Assembly (NCBI RefSeq): GCF_959029255.1
Contig: NZ_CAUFUE010000029.1
Location: 4,516 to 68,515 of the forward strand
Length of the DNA: 64,000 nucleotides
Origin: an uncultured Bacteroides sp.
GTDB taxonomy: Bacteria; Bacteroidota; Bacteroidia; Bacteroidales; Bacteroidaceae
Direction of reading: 5' to 3'
In this document: positions 27,326 through 36,651 of the stretch, in pieces
Position numbering within the stretch: the first letter of the stretch is position 1
Layout: every line of letters starts with the position of its first letter
Position numbers and translations under genes: made by a program
The notes under the pieces: model-generated
Database searches by the model: none
Told to the model about the DNA's origin: nothing
The model's input: only the letters and a program-made list of their open reading frames with translations

Positions 27326-29719
27326 TTATTGTTTGGGAATAGTAAACCAGAAACACGAGCCTTTTCCTTCTACGGAATCTACTCCTATCTGCCCTTTCAT
27401 CTGCATTATGATGCTTTTGCTGATGGACAGTCCGAGTCCTGTGCCATGCACAAAGGTATTCAGCTTGACAAAGCGGCCGAAGATATGCTCTACTTTATCG
27501 GCTGGAATGCCAATGCCTGTGTCGCGTACATAGAATTTCAGATGATTGTCGTCTATTTCCTGATAGCCGAGGGAAATGCTGCCTTCGGAGGTGAACTTGA
27601 TGGCGTTATTGATGAAGTTCGTAATGACTTGCGTCAAGCGGTTCTTGTCTGCGATGATGACACACTGGGGTAGATATTCCTCAAAACGTAATTCCACTTG
27701 TGAGGGGACTTTTATTTGCAGGGAGTTGATGATTTCGTTACACATCTGGTTGACGTCTATCTTGCCAATTACAAAGTCGAAAGTTCCGGCTTCTATTTTC
27801 GACAAGTCCAGAATATCGGAAATCAATTGTAACAGTAAGTCGTTGTTTTCTTCGATGATGCTTTGGTACTCCTGTTTTTCTGTCTTGTCTTCCGACTCTA
27901 CCAGCATGCTGGAGAAACCTACGATGGCATTCAGCGGTGTACGTATCTCATGGCTCATATTGGCAAGGAAAGCACTCTTCAGGCGGTCTGCCGCTTCGGC
28001 CTTATCCCTGGCCTCTATCAACTTGAATTCGGCTTCCTTTAATTCGGTGATGTCATAGTTTACGCAGGTCATATCAATTACCCCGTCTTCGGGACGGAAA
28101 TCCCTTACCATGACGTTCACGCGTGTCCAGGTGTAATGCCCGCCTTCGCGCAAGATGCGTGCATCATGACGCAGGTGGGTGCTTTCCCGGTTCAACACCT
28201 GTTCGAAGAAAGCAAGGATGACTTTCCGGTCTTCAGGATGGAAGTGGGCGTGTATCCTGATGATTTGGGTCAACGGGGTGCCTTCTTTTTCACCCTCATT
28301 CCGATACCAGCTGTTCATGGCATACCCGTCTCTTGTCATGGCGTTGAAACGGGCATAGCCTACTTTGGCATAATCGCCCACGAGCATAAAGTTCTCTTCA
28401 AACTCCTGTATCTTGATGTAAGCGTTGTTGGTTTCTGTATTATCGATGTTGGCAACCAGGATGTTCTCCAGTTTGCCAACATGGTTAAATATAGGAATTG
28501 CTTTGGCTATCAGGTCTATGCTTCCTTTACGGGTTGTTTGGTAATATCCGCCGATTTGGTCGAAGTCATATTTAAGGGAGTAGTCCATTGCTTTGCCTTG
28601 TTTCAACATCTCTTTCCACTCGTCGGACATAATAGGGTTGTTGTACATATTGATTCCTACTATATCTTCTTTGCTCTCCAATCCGAATATTTCCAAATCC
28701 TTTTCGTTGATATCAAGCAGTATGCCGTTGCGGTCATAAAGCTCGATGCCTACCGGAATATTCTGATAGATATCATGGAAATACTTCTTCTCCAGGCTGG
28801 CAATTTCTTCGGCCTTGCGCAGCTCCATGCAGATGCTGATGATATTGGCGAGTGAAGAGAACCATAAGTAATCTTCATTGTTCCACTCGCGGAATTCGCG
28901 GATAGTTTCGATGCTTAGGTATCCCCAGATACCTCGTTTGGAGGTAACCGGCACTGCCATGACTGATTTTACTCCGATACCGGTGAGGGTTTTTCTTTCT
29001 TCCCTCGCTTCATCGGGTATCTCATTGGTATCAAAGAATATAATCGGATTGCCGGAAAGTATCTGGTTGTTCCACCAAACATTGGTTCTTAGTATTTTGG
29101 ATTGGCCTTTCCACATGGGAGGTAATTCGGGCGATAATATTTCGTATGTGCAATGTTGCATATTACCGGCGTGGTCGAATTCGACGATATAGGTACGATC
29201 GCCATGGAAGTAATGAAGGATATCACTAAGGATTTTATTGATAACTTCCGTTGTATTATCCGAATGAAGAAAGTCCAGCAATGAGCGTGAAACGCCATTG
29301 AGTTGGTAAAGGAGTTCATTCAATCGGTTCACCGCTTGTTCGGGTGCGTTCATGCGTTGGCGGGAGATGCATTGCAGGGTGCCGAAAACACGGGTATGGC
29401 CTTCTTCTGTAATTCTTTTTTCCCCGACTTTAGTGCTCACCCATATAACACCATACTTGGTTTGCATCGGAAAGACTTGCTCATAGACGTCCAACATTTT
29501 GAAAGTACGGAATTCGGCGCGTATCCTTTCCCGGTGTTCTTCACATATCAAGTTCCCGAATTCTTCGAAAGAAATAACGTCCCCTTCCAAGTTAAATAAA
29601 TCTATCAGGAAATCGGAGCAGTAATATACTCCTTCATTGAAATCGGCTTCCCACCAGCCTAAACGAGCTATTGTGATAGATTTCTGTAATCTGGATATCT
29701 CTTCTTCGGATAACTTCAT
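27326..29719 (-). CDS. Paralogous PAS/GAF sensor histidine kinase, 797 aa
   Basis: Soluble histidine kinase closely related to the 926-residue kinase on the other strand. Order: PAS (about 1-115), GAF (about 135-300), PAS (about 310-430), PAS (about 440-560), HisKA with H590 in MSHEIRTPLN, and HATPase ending GKGSCFWFTIP. The length difference of 129 residues equals one internal PAS-like domain present only in the paralogue. The genes converge, stop codons 2 bp apart, so full transcripts of either must run antisense into the other unless they end inside coding sequence. This is probably an old inverted duplication. No TAnnTTTG element was seen upstream of its ATG. Confidence 0.9.
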   Translation of the reverse strand: MKLSEEEISRLQKSITIARLGWWEADFNEGVYYCSDFLIDLFNLEGDVISFEEFGNLICEEHRERIRAEFRTFKMLDVYEQVFPMQTKYGVIWVSTKVGEKRITEEGHTRVFGTLQCISRQRMNAPEQAVNRLNELLYQLNGVSRSLLDFLHSDNTTEVINKILSDILHYFHGDRTYIVEFDHAGNMQHCTYEILSPELPPMWKGQSKILRTNVWWNNQILSGNPIIFFDTNEIPDEAREERKTLTGIGVKSVMAVPVTSKRGIWGYLSIETIREFREWNNEDYLWFSSLANIISICMELRKAEEIASLEKKYFHDIYQNIPVGIELYDRNGILLDINEKDLEIFGLESKEDIVGINMYNNPIMSDEWKEMLKQGKAMDYSLKYDFDQIGGYYQTTRKGSIDLIAKAIPIFNHVGKLENILVANIDNTETNNAYIKIQEFEENFMLVGDYAKVGYARFNAMTRDGYAMNSWYRNEGEKEGTPLTQIIRIHAHFHPEDRKVILAFFEQVLNRESTHLRHDARILREGGHYTWTRVNVMVRDFRPEDGVIDMTCVNYDITELKEAEFKLIEARDKAEAADRLKSAFLANMSHEIRTPLNAIVGFSSMLVESEDKTEKQEYQSIIEENNDLLLQLISDILDLSKIEAGTFDFVIGKIDVNQMCNEIINSLQIKVPSQVELRFEEYLPQCVIIADKNRLTQVITNFINNAIKFTSEGSISLGYQEIDDNHLKFYVRDTGIGIPADKVEHIFGRFVKLNTFVHGTGLGLSISKSIIMQMKGQIGVDSVEGKGSCFWFTIPKQ

Positions 29720-29816
29720 GCTTTGCGATATTTCGGTTTAAAGGCGCAATATAAGCAATAATATTGTTATTTTGTTCTGTAGGACAATAATTTGTGACAT
29801 GGGAAAGGGGGGAAAG

Positions 29817-29855
29817 ATAAGGCGGATAAACCAAATATAGATTTATCCGCCTTAT
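29817..29855. terminator. Terminator after the nuo operon
   Basis: A perfect 14-bp stem (ATAAGGCGGATAAA and its complement at 29842-29855) with an 11-nt loop lies 22 bp beyond the nuoN stop codon. It separates the nuo operon from the downstream kinase gene on the same strand. The T-run is poor. Confidence 0.65.
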
Positions 29856-29877
29856 TTTAGTAAAGAAATCAGCTTGA

Positions 29878-31317
29878 TTACATTCCGAATGAAAACTTGT
29901 CGATGGATTGATAAACTACACTGGCAATGCTCAGCACCACGATACCCAATGTGCAGATGACGAGGCTGGCACGGGTATAGTTATCACTACGGAAAGTGGC
30001 AATCGGCTCATCACTTTTGTTGATATACATCGCTTTTACAATTTTCAGATAGTAATAGAGTGACAATATCGTATTGACCAAGGCAATGAATACCAACAGA
30101 TGGAAACCGCTGTGGAAAGCAGCCGCAAAGATGAAGAACTTCGAGAAGAAGCCTGCAAACGGAGGGATACCCGCTAGTGAGAACAGCGCCAGCGTCATGA
30201 GGAACGCCAACTTAGGATTGGTGCTGTACAATCCATTATAATCTTCCAGCGTGAATTTATTCGCACGCAGGGCGACGATGGTGATTACGGTGAACACCGC
30301 CAGATTGGCAAACAGGTAAATCAATACATAGTAAACCAGCGAAGCCATACCTTGCGAAGTACCACTGATAACGCCCAACATGATGTATCCGGCTTGTGAG
30401 ATGCTGGAGAATGCCATCAGTCGTTTCAGGTTTTCCTGTCTCAGCGCAAAGAGGTTGGCAAGTGTGATGGAAGCGATGATGACCCAATAGAGCACCTCTT
30501 GCCATTGGTCTACCATCGGGGCAAAAACCTTGAACAGGATAGTCATCAGCACGAAAGCGGCGGAGCCTTTGGAGATTACGCTCAAATAGGCTGTAACCGT
30601 ACTGGGCGCTCCTTCGTAAACGTCTGCCGTCCAAAGGTGGAAGGGAACGAGAGAAATCTTGAAACCCATGCCCGAGAAGAAGAATACGAATGCCATAATC
30701 TGCATCGGATTGCCATCGATATGGGCAGGGATATCGGCAAAGTATAGCGTGCCTACCGTCCCGTAAATCAGCGAAAGTCCGTACAGCAACAGACCGCTTG
30801 AGAACAGTGCGGTAAGAATATACTTGGCGCCTGCCTCGGCAGAGTGGTGGCGGTACTTATCGAAAGCTACGAGCGCAGCCATCGGGATACTTGCCATTTC
30901 CAGTCCGATGAAGAACATCAGGAAGTGTCCGGCGGAAATCATGAAGTACATACCCAGCAGTGTGGAGAGTGTCAGCACATAGAACTCGCCTTGCTTGATG
31001 GCGGTGTCGGGACGGCGCATCCATTCGTGTGCCATCAGGAAAACTATAAGTGTACCTACGCTGAGGATGGATTTTACAATACTTTGTATCGGTGTGTTGT
31101 GATACATGCCGCCGAATGCGTCTTCCACCGGACCGGGGACGATGGTGATGAGTGTGTGGATGGCGAGCAGCACAACGGGGAGCATTGTATTCAGCACCGG
31201 TTTACCGTTGCTTTTGTGCGCATCCGGACTCATAAAGAGGTCGGCAACGAAGAGTATGATGATAACCAGTATCAATGATAGCTCTTCTTTCATCAATAGG
31301 AATTGGGAATAATCCAT
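29878..31317 (-). CDS. nuoN: NADH-quinone oxidoreductase subunit N
   Basis: Antiporter-like membrane subunit of complex I (479 aa, about 14 helices), one of three proton-pumping modules with NuoM and NuoL. The family core is present: the lysine-bearing helix region KISLVPFHLWTADVYEGAPS and the following FALRQENLKRLMAFSSIS. Last gene of the nuo operon, followed by a hairpin terminator. The gap to nuoM contains an AT-rich inverted repeat element rather than a tight junction. Confidence 0.95.
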   Translation of the reverse strand: MDYSQFLLMKEELSLILVIIILFVADLFMSPDAHKSNGKPVLNTMLPVVLLAIHTLITIVPGPVEDAFGGMYHNTPIQSIVKSILSVGTLIVFLMAHEWMRRPDTAIKQGEFYVLTLSTLLGMYFMISAGHFLMFFIGLEMASIPMAALVAFDKYRHHSAEAGAKYILTALFSSGLLLYGLSLIYGTVGTLYFADIPAHIDGNPMQIMAFVFFFSGMGFKISLVPFHLWTADVYEGAPSTVTAYLSVISKGSAAFVLMTILFKVFAPMVDQWQEVLYWVIIASITLANLFALRQENLKRLMAFSSISQAGYIMLGVISGTSQGMASLVYYVLIYLFANLAVFTVITIVALRANKFTLEDYNGLYSTNPKLAFLMTLALFSLAGIPPFAGFFSKFFIFAAAFHSGFHLLVFIALVNTILSLYYYLKIVKAMYINKSDEPIATFRSDNYTRASLVICTLGIVVLSIASVVYQSIDKFSFGM

Positions 31318-31433
31318 GTTTAATGATTTATGATTTATAATTTATGATTTATAATTTGTTGTTTATGATTTGCGGATTAAGATTTATGGAGTGTGCAATA
31401 TAAGCGGTATGCATAATCCATAAATCATAAATC
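31318..31433. repeat. AT-rich inverted repeat element between nuoM and nuoN
   Basis: The left arm repeats ATGATTTAT/ATAATTTAT motifs and the right arm (about 31405-31433) is their complement (ATAAATCATAAATC). A unique core of about 40 bp with TGCAATATAAGCGG lies between. Same layout as other hairpin elements in this operon but a different sequence family. Confidence 0.7.
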
Positions 31434-32906
31434 TTAAATCATAAATCTCATCACACTTTCTCCAATCATCCGGCTTATCCATAATGGAGCGAGACCGAGC
31501 CCGGCAACGCAGGCGATGAGGATGATGACGGCCGTGCGTTCATCCCATGTGGCGTCAGTCAGTGTCAGATGATGCTTGTCGGTACAAGTTCCGTAGAGGA
31601 TTTTGCCTACAAGTCTTAATATATAGACTGCTGTAATCACGATACTGGTGCAGGCTATAATCGTCCATGTGCGGTGGAACACATCGGGATGCTGGAAAGC
31701 ACCGTTGAAGATTGTCATTTCGGCTACGAAACCACTAAGTCCGGGCAAACCGAGGTTGGCAAGACCGGCGATGACATAGCAGACTGCCAGGAAAGGCATA
31801 ATCTTCATCAGGCCGCTAAGCTCGCGAACGTCGCGCGTATGGGTGCGGCCGTAAATCATACCGATGAGGGCAAAGAACAGGGCGGTCATCAATCCGTGGC
31901 TGAGCATTTGCAGTACGGCACCCGTAGAGGCCGTCTGGTTCATCATCAGGATGGCGAAAAGTACCAGTCCGCAGTGCGACACGGAAGAGTAAGCGTTGAT
32001 GTATTTCAAGTCGGTCTGTACACAAGCCGAGAAAGCACCGTAGACAACGGAGATACCTGTAAGAATCAGGAATATCCAACCCAGTTCCTGTGCGGCTTCG
32101 GGCATCAGATACATGGCGATGCGGAAACATCCGTAACCTCCCAGTTTCATCAATACGCCGGCATGGAGCATGGATACCGCAGTCGGTGCGGAAGCATGGC
32201 CGTCGGGGCTCCATGTGTGGAACGGGAACAAGGCGCCCAGTACACCGAAACCCAGGAAGGTGAGCGGAAACCAGATGTGTTGTTGTTCGATGGGGATATT
32301 GTGGAGCTTGGCTATTTCCAGCAAGTTCATCGTGGTACCGCCGCTACCGTAGTAGATGCCCAGTATACCGATGAGCAGGAAGGCGGAACCGCCCATCAGC
32401 ATCAGTGTCAGCTTCATGGCGGAATATTCCTTACGTCCCGAACCCCATACGCCGATAAGCAGATACATCGGGATGAGGGCTACTTCGTAGAACATGAACA
32501 TGGTGAACAAGTCGGTAGAGATGAAGAAACCGAATACACCCATGGAAAGCAGTGTGAACCAAAGGAAATATTCTTTAGTCAACGGTTGCAACCGCCAGGA
32601 GGCGAATGTACCGGTAAATACGATGATAGCCGAAAGTAGCAGCATGGCTACCGATATGCCGTCCACACCTACGGAATAGTGGATGTTGAGTGCCGGATAC
32701 CAGACTGTTTCTGCACGGAACAGCATTTCATCCGTTGCACCGCCATGACGGGCTTGCAAATAAACAATAGTCAGTCCGATGGCTGCCAGAAGCAAAGCGG
32801 ACGCTCCGGCTACCATCACCGCACGTATCTGCGCGATGTTACGGCTGAGCCAGAGCCCGAGGAGCATCAGCATGGGGATGAGTACGAAAATACTTAAAAA
32901 GTTCAT
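31434..32906 (-). CDS. nuoM: NADH-quinone oxidoreductase subunit M
   Basis: Proton-pumping antiporter-like subunit of complex I (490 aa, about 14 helices). Recognised by the family segments GALFPFHTWSPDGHASAPTA, with its conserved acidic and lysine neighbours, and LKYINAYSSVSHCGLVLF. It begins with MNFLSIFVLIPMLMLL, a typical first helix. It lies between nuoL and nuoN in standard order. The upstream gap carries half of an AT-rich repeat (about 32912-32946). Confidence 0.95.
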   Translation of the reverse strand: MNFLSIFVLIPMLMLLGLWLSRNIAQIRAVMVAGASALLLAAIGLTIVYLQARHGGATDEMLFRAETVWYPALNIHYSVGVDGISVAMLLLSAIIVFTGTFASWRLQPLTKEYFLWFTLLSMGVFGFFISTDLFTMFMFYEVALIPMYLLIGVWGSGRKEYSAMKLTLMLMGGSAFLLIGILGIYYGSGGTTMNLLEIAKLHNIPIEQQHIWFPLTFLGFGVLGALFPFHTWSPDGHASAPTAVSMLHAGVLMKLGGYGCFRIAMYLMPEAAQELGWIFLILTGISVVYGAFSACVQTDLKYINAYSSVSHCGLVLFAILMMNQTASTGAVLQMLSHGLMTALFFALIGMIYGRTHTRDVRELSGLMKIMPFLAVCYVIAGLANLGLPGLSGFVAEMTIFNGAFQHPDVFHRTWTIIACTSIVITAVYILRLVGKILYGTCTDKHHLTLTDATWDERTAVIILIACVAGLGLAPLWISRMIGESVMRFMI

Positions 32907-32911
32907 ATCTA

Positions 32912-32946
32912 TATTTACGATTTTACGATTTACAATTTACGATTGA
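32912..32946. repeat. Short AT-rich repeat between nuoL and nuoM
   Basis: Four near-copies of an 8-9 nt motif (TTTACGATT / TTTACAATT). The same motifs form the left arm of the larger element between nuoH and nuoCD, so this looks like a half-element. Confidence 0.55.
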
Positions 32947-32958
32947 GAAATCTCAGGT

Positions 32959-34908
32959 TTACAGTAACAGCAGCAATATCAATGCAAGTGTACCCAGCAG
33001 GAATACAAACGTGTATTGTTGTATCCGTCCGCTTTGCAAACCGCGTATCTCGTCGCTGGTGGCGTTGGCGCTCCATGCGAGGAAGTTGAAGAAACCATCT
33101 ACCACATGGCGGTCCCACCAAGCGATGGGGCGGCTGATACAACCGAAGATGATGCGGTGAGTGATGAACTGATAAACTTCATCGATATAGAAGCGGTGGT
33201 AAGCGGCTTTCCACAAACCGTGGAAACGACGTTCCAATGCATTGGCAAGCGGATGACGACTGCCTGCATACATATAAGTGGCAATCGCGATAGAGATTAC
33301 GGCTATAGCGATACTTGTACCTGCCACACCCCAATCGAGATGTATCTCGTATGCCGTACCGTTGGAAGAAATAAACTCTCCGAACGGAATGAAACCTGCA
33401 ACTACTGTGACCAAAGCCAGGAACATCAACGGGATAGTCATTGTCAGCGGGCTCTCGTGAGGAACGTGATGGGAGTTGGTAAGTTGATGGGTTGACGAGT
33501 TGACGAGAGGCTGCGCAGCTCCTTGTCCGCTTGTCTCCTTGCCTCCTTGTCCCTTTCCCCAAAATATTCCGTAGTAAAGGCGGAACATATAGAAAGCCGT
33601 CATAGCTGCAATGGCAGTCATTATCCAACCCATGGCCGGGCTGAACTGGAAGCAGGCGGTCAGGATTTCGTCTTTGGAGAAGAAACCCGAGAACGGAGGG
33701 ATACCGGCGATGGCCAGGCACGCGATAAGGAAAGTGATGTGCGTGACAGGCATATACTTGCGAAGCCCTCCCATGGCAGACATTTCGTTGCTATGCACCG
33801 CATGGATGATGCTACCGGCACCCAGGAACAGCAATGCCTTGAACATGGCATGCGTAAAGAGGTGGAACATACTTGCCATATAGCCCAATCCTCCTTCGTG
33901 CGGGTTCATTGACGTGCAAACACCCAGTGCCACCATCATAAAACCGATTTGGGAAATCGTGGAGAAAGCCAGTACACGTTTGATGTCACTCTGTACGCAA
34001 GCCACGCTTGCCGCATAAAATGCCGTGAACGCACCTACGTATGCCACCAGGTGCAACACCGAGGGAGCATATTCAATGAACAACGGGAACATGCGGGCAA
34101 CCAGGTATACACCTGCCACTACCATGGTGGCGGCATGAATCAGCGCGCTCACCGGTGTAGGACCTTCCATGGCATCGGGCAGCCAGATGTGCAGCGGAAA
34201 CATGGCGCTCTTTCCGGCACCACCGATGAACATCAATCCCAACGCCAGTGGTATCATGGCGGCACCACCTTTCAGCATTGCCATTTCAGCGGGATGGAAG
34301 GTGTAAGTCCCGGCATAATAACCGTAAACGAGGATACCTATCAGGAAGCCCAGGTCGGCAAAGCGGGTTACAATAAATGCTTTCTTTGAAGCGGCGATAG
34401 CTGCCGGTTTCGTATAATAGAACCCAATCAGCAAGTAAGAGGAAACACCCACCAGCTCCCAAAACAGGTACATCTGGAAGATATTGGTTGCCACCACCAG
34501 TCCCAGCATGGACATGGTGAACAGCGAGAGGAAAGCGTAATAGCGTTGGAAACCCCGTTCACCTTTCATGTATCCGAAAGAATAGAGATGTACCATGAAG
34601 GATACGGTGCTGATAACAATCAGCATCATCACCGAAATCGGGTCGAGCAGAATACCCATATCGATGCTGAGCGACGAAGTGAAAGGCAGCCACGTAATAT
34701 TGTAAGGCATCAACGTCTCATACGTGCCATCCGCCAGTCGTGGTGCGCTGAAGTACAGCCATGCAGTGATATAAGAGAGCAGTGTCACCACGCCCAGCAC
34801 TGCGGTACCGATGACTCCGGCCGTACGATGCGACATCCATTTACCTCCCAGCCCCAGCGCGAGGAAGGAGAGGAAAGGAAGAAGAAGGATTAGAATTGTA
34901 TATTCCAT
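32959..34908 (-). CDS. nuoL: NADH-quinone oxidoreductase subunit L
   Basis: Largest proton-pumping subunit of complex I (649 aa, about 16 helices plus the lateral helix region). The family core is clear: GKSAMFPLHIWLPDAMEGPT, then HAATMVVAGVYLVARMFPLF and SDIKRVLAFSTISQIGFM. Residues about 449-478 form a hydrophilic insert (GKGQGGKETSGQGAAQPLVN followed by SSTHQLTNSHH) between two C-terminal helices. It is encoded by low-complexity repeat DNA at 33476-33560 and probably entered as a repeat insertion that stayed in frame. It sits in a loop and need not impair pumping. Confidence 0.95.
   Translation of the reverse strand: MEYTILILLLPFLSFLALGLGGKWMSHRTAGVIGTAVLGVVTLLSYITAWLYFSAPRLADGTYETLMPYNITWLPFTSSLSIDMGILLDPISVMMLIVISTVSFMVHLYSFGYMKGERGFQRYYAFLSLFTMSMLGLVVATNIFQMYLFWELVGVSSYLLIGFYYTKPAAIAASKKAFIVTRFADLGFLIGILVYGYYAGTYTFHPAEMAMLKGGAAMIPLALGLMFIGGAGKSAMFPLHIWLPDAMEGPTPVSALIHAATMVVAGVYLVARMFPLFIEYAPSVLHLVAYVGAFTAFYAASVACVQSDIKRVLAFSTISQIGFMMVALGVCTSMNPHEGGLGYMASMFHLFTHAMFKALLFLGAGSIIHAVHSNEMSAMGGLRKYMPVTHITFLIACLAIAGIPPFSGFFSKDEILTACFQFSPAMGWIMTAIAAMTAFYMFRLYYGIFWGKGQGGKETSGQGAAQPLVNSSTHQLTNSHHVPHESPLTMTIPLMFLALVTVVAGFIPFGEFISSNGTAYEIHLDWGVAGTSIAIAVISIAIATYMYAGSRHPLANALERRFHGLWKAAYHRFYIDEVYQFITHRIIFGCISRPIAWWDRHVVDGFFNFLAWSANATSDEIRGLQSGRIQQYTFVFLLGTLALILLLLL
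33476..33560. repeat. Low-complexity repeat captured in frame within nuoL
   Basis: On the plus strand the left part repeats GTTGACGAG / GTTGATGGG and the right part repeats CTTGTCCGC / CTTGTCTCC / CTTGCCTCC, around a core GGCTGCGCAGCTCC. It encodes a hydrophilic loop of about 30 residues. Its design (repeat arm, core, repeat arm) matches the intergenic elements in the same operon. Confidence 0.7.
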
Positions 34909-34914
34909 AAGTTT

Positions 34915-35042
34915 GAGTTTTTAAGTTTTTAAGTCTATGAGTTTTGAGTTCTCGAGCTTTTGCTCTTTTTGTTCTTAAGATTTCTTGAGAGGGTGGTTGA
35001 CAACCCCGGAAATTTAAAAACTAAAGAACTCGGAAACTTAAA
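34915..35042. repeat. Inverted low-complexity repeat between nuoK and nuoL
   Basis: Left arm of repeated AGTTTTTAAGT / GAGTTTTGAGTT motifs; right arm (about 35012-35040) with their complements (AAAAACTAAAGAACTCGG). A central segment contains a small hairpin (GGTTGACAACC). A further family of the repeat-arm/core/repeat-arm type. Confidence 0.6.
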
Positions 35043-35043
35043 C

Positions 35044-35352
35044 TTACCATTTGAGTTCGTCCAGCTTGTTCACCTGGATGCTGCGGATATTGCGATAAAT
35101 GTTAATCATAATGGCAATGGCCACTGCCGTTTCTGCCGCCGAAATAGCGATGGAAAACAGTGAGAAGAAATATCCCTCCAGTCCACCCGGAAACAGGAAA
35201 CGGTTGAACACCGCAAAGTTGATATCCGTAGCGTTCAGTATCAACTCGATTGAAATCAATATCGCCAACGTGTTGCGGCGGGTGAAGAACCCGTAGATGC
35301 CGGCGAAGAACATGATAGCCGAAACTATCAGATAATATTCCATGTGTATCAT
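35044..35352 (-). CDS. nuoK: NADH-quinone oxidoreductase subunit K
   Basis: Small membrane subunit of complex I (102 aa, three helices) of the NuoK/ND4L family. It carries the conserved glutamates in helices 2 and 3 (ILISIELILNATDINF and AISAAETAVAIAIMI), which form part of the proton pathway. Starts 30 bp after nuoJ. MEYYLIVS is the expected N-terminus; two codons upstream, MIHMEYY, is an alternative. Confidence 0.95.
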   Translation of the reverse strand: MIHMEYYLIVSAIMFFAGIYGFFTRRNTLAILISIELILNATDINFAVFNRFLFPGGLEGYFFSLFSIAISAAETAVAIAIMINIYRNIRSIQVNKLDELKW

Positions 35353-35382
35353 AATCAGTGATTAATGTTTAGTGATTAATGA

Positions 35383-35895
35383 TTAACGTTTTCTAGCAAT
35401 CAGCAGTCCCCCCACGATACATGCCAGCAACAGGATACTTACAGCCTCGAAAGGCAGCAGGTAACCGTACTTGTCGCCACTCAGCATTTGATGGCCGATG
35501 GTTTTGATGTTGATTTCCAGCGGTGCCAGGTCTGTGGTAGTGATGAACTTATGCTTCAATGTGATAAACAATACGATGATGGCTCCACCCGCCGTGGCTC
35601 CCAGTCCGGCAAGGAATTTGCTGCGTTTCAGTTTTCCCGCCTGGTCTCCTTCGCCGCTGGTCAGCAGGATGGAGAAGACGTAGAGGACGACAATACCTCC
35701 GGCGTAGACCATGATTTGTACGGAACCGAGGAACGTATAACCCAGCAGGAAGTAGATGCCCGCCGTACCGAAGAGTACGAACAGCAGGTACGTAGCCGAG
35801 CGCACCATGCGGCTGGTAGTCACCGTCAAGATTGAAAATACGGTGATAAAAGCCGCGAGGAAGTAGAATACTACTGTTTCAAGATTTATTTCCAT
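35383..35895 (-). CDS. nuoJ: NADH-quinone oxidoreductase subunit J
   Basis: Membrane subunit of complex I (170 aa, five helices) of the NuoJ/ND6 family. Recognised by RMVRSATYLLFVLFGTAGIY and the following GYTFLGSVQIMVYAGGIVVLY split over two helices, which hold the characteristic pi-bulge region. Normal length for the family. The gap before it, towards nuoI, holds a four-unit 22-nt repeat array. Confidence 0.94.
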   Translation of the reverse strand: MEINLETVVFYFLAAFITVFSILTVTTSRMVRSATYLLFVLFGTAGIYFLLGYTFLGSVQIMVYAGGIVVLYVFSILLTSGEGDQAGKLKRSKFLAGLGATAGGAIIVLFITLKHKFITTTDLAPLEINIKTIGHQMLSGDKYGYLLPFEAVSILLLACIVGGLLIARKR

Positions 35896-35951
35896 AATGA
35901 TTATGTTATTATTTATATTTCGTTTTTATCAATAGGAGGTTTTCAGCTCGT

Positions 35952-36039
35952 GATGGCTCTATAGTTCCCTCGTGACAGTTCTATAGTTCTCTCACGATAG
36001 TTCTATAGTTCCCTCACGGTGCATCTATATATCCCTCAA
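35952..36039. repeat. Four-unit 22-nt tandem array between nuoI and nuoJ
   Basis: Units at 35952-35973, 35974-35995, 35996-36017 and 36018-36039, each exactly 22 nt. They share TCTATAGTTCCCTC with few changes; the palindrome CTATAG is kept in the first three. There is no coding potential. It has the same period as the arrays near 19.6 kb and 46.0 kb but an unrelated sequence. Confidence 0.85.
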
Positions 36040-36068
36040 AACGGAGAACGGAGCACCTTGCCGAAATC

Positions 36069-36542
36069 CTATTTACTCATTACATGGCTACCCGGATGGT
36101 TCAACGTCAGTACCAGTTTGGAACGGTCGAACACGGCATGTTCAAAGTTCTGGTCGAAAGTGATGGCATTGTGGGGACAGGCGTTGACGCACAACTGGCA
36201 GAAAATGCATGAACCGAGGTCGTATTCATACTTTGCCAGTATTTTCTTTTTCTTGCCGTCTTCGGTTTCCACCATTTCACTGGTGACGCGTATCGTGTCG
36301 TTGGGGCAAGCCATCTGGCACAGCCCGCAGGCAATGCAGTGATGTTCGTTCCGGTCGTTATGGGGCATCGTCAGCGTACCACGGAAACGGTCGGACAGCT
36401 TCAGTGTCTTGCGGTTTTCCGGATATTGTTCAGTCGTTTTCTTGCGCCAGAAAACGGTCATGGTGGTCTTCATGCCCGTAAGCAAGGAACAGACGCCGTG
36501 TACAAGGCTGCCGATGTATGAGTTATGTTCTTTTTCTTTCAT
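36069..36542 (-). CDS. nuoI: NADH-quinone oxidoreductase subunit I (2 [4Fe-4S])
   Basis: Ferredoxin-like subunit of the complex I connecting arm (157 aa). It carries clusters N6a and N6b: the first motif is C69-x2-C72-x2-C75-x3-C79 and the second C112-x2-C115-x2-C118-x3-C122. It relays electrons towards NuoB. Because this complex has no NuoEFG, NuoI is a candidate docking site for the unknown electron donor. The N-terminal 60 residues are amphipathic and probably membrane-attached. Confidence 0.95.
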   Translation of the reverse strand: MKEKEHNSYIGSLVHGVCSLLTGMKTTMTVFWRKKTTEQYPENRKTLKLSDRFRGTLTMPHNDRNEHHCIACGLCQMACPNDTIRVTSEMVETEDGKKKKILAKYEYDLGSCIFCQLCVNACPHNAITFDQNFEHAVFDRSKLVLTLNHPGSHVMSK

Positions 36543-36550
36543 TGCTCTTT

Positions 36551-36650
36551 TAAATTAAGAATTAAGAATTAAGAATGAAGAATTAAGAATGAAGAATTTA
36601 GCTGCGCAATGTGGACATGCCGCATGTCGTTCTTCATTTTCCGTTCATCA
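36551..36650. repeat. Hairpin repeat element, copy 1 (nuoI-nuoH gap)
   Basis: GAAGAATTAAGAAT-type arms flank a core that on the minus strand reads TGCGGCATGTCCACATTGCG, the most diverged version of the core shared with the copies at 39.5, 50.2 and 61.6 kb. Right arm TTCTTCATTTTCCG. It fills almost the whole gap between two nuo genes. Confidence 0.8.
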
Positions 36651-36651
36651 T

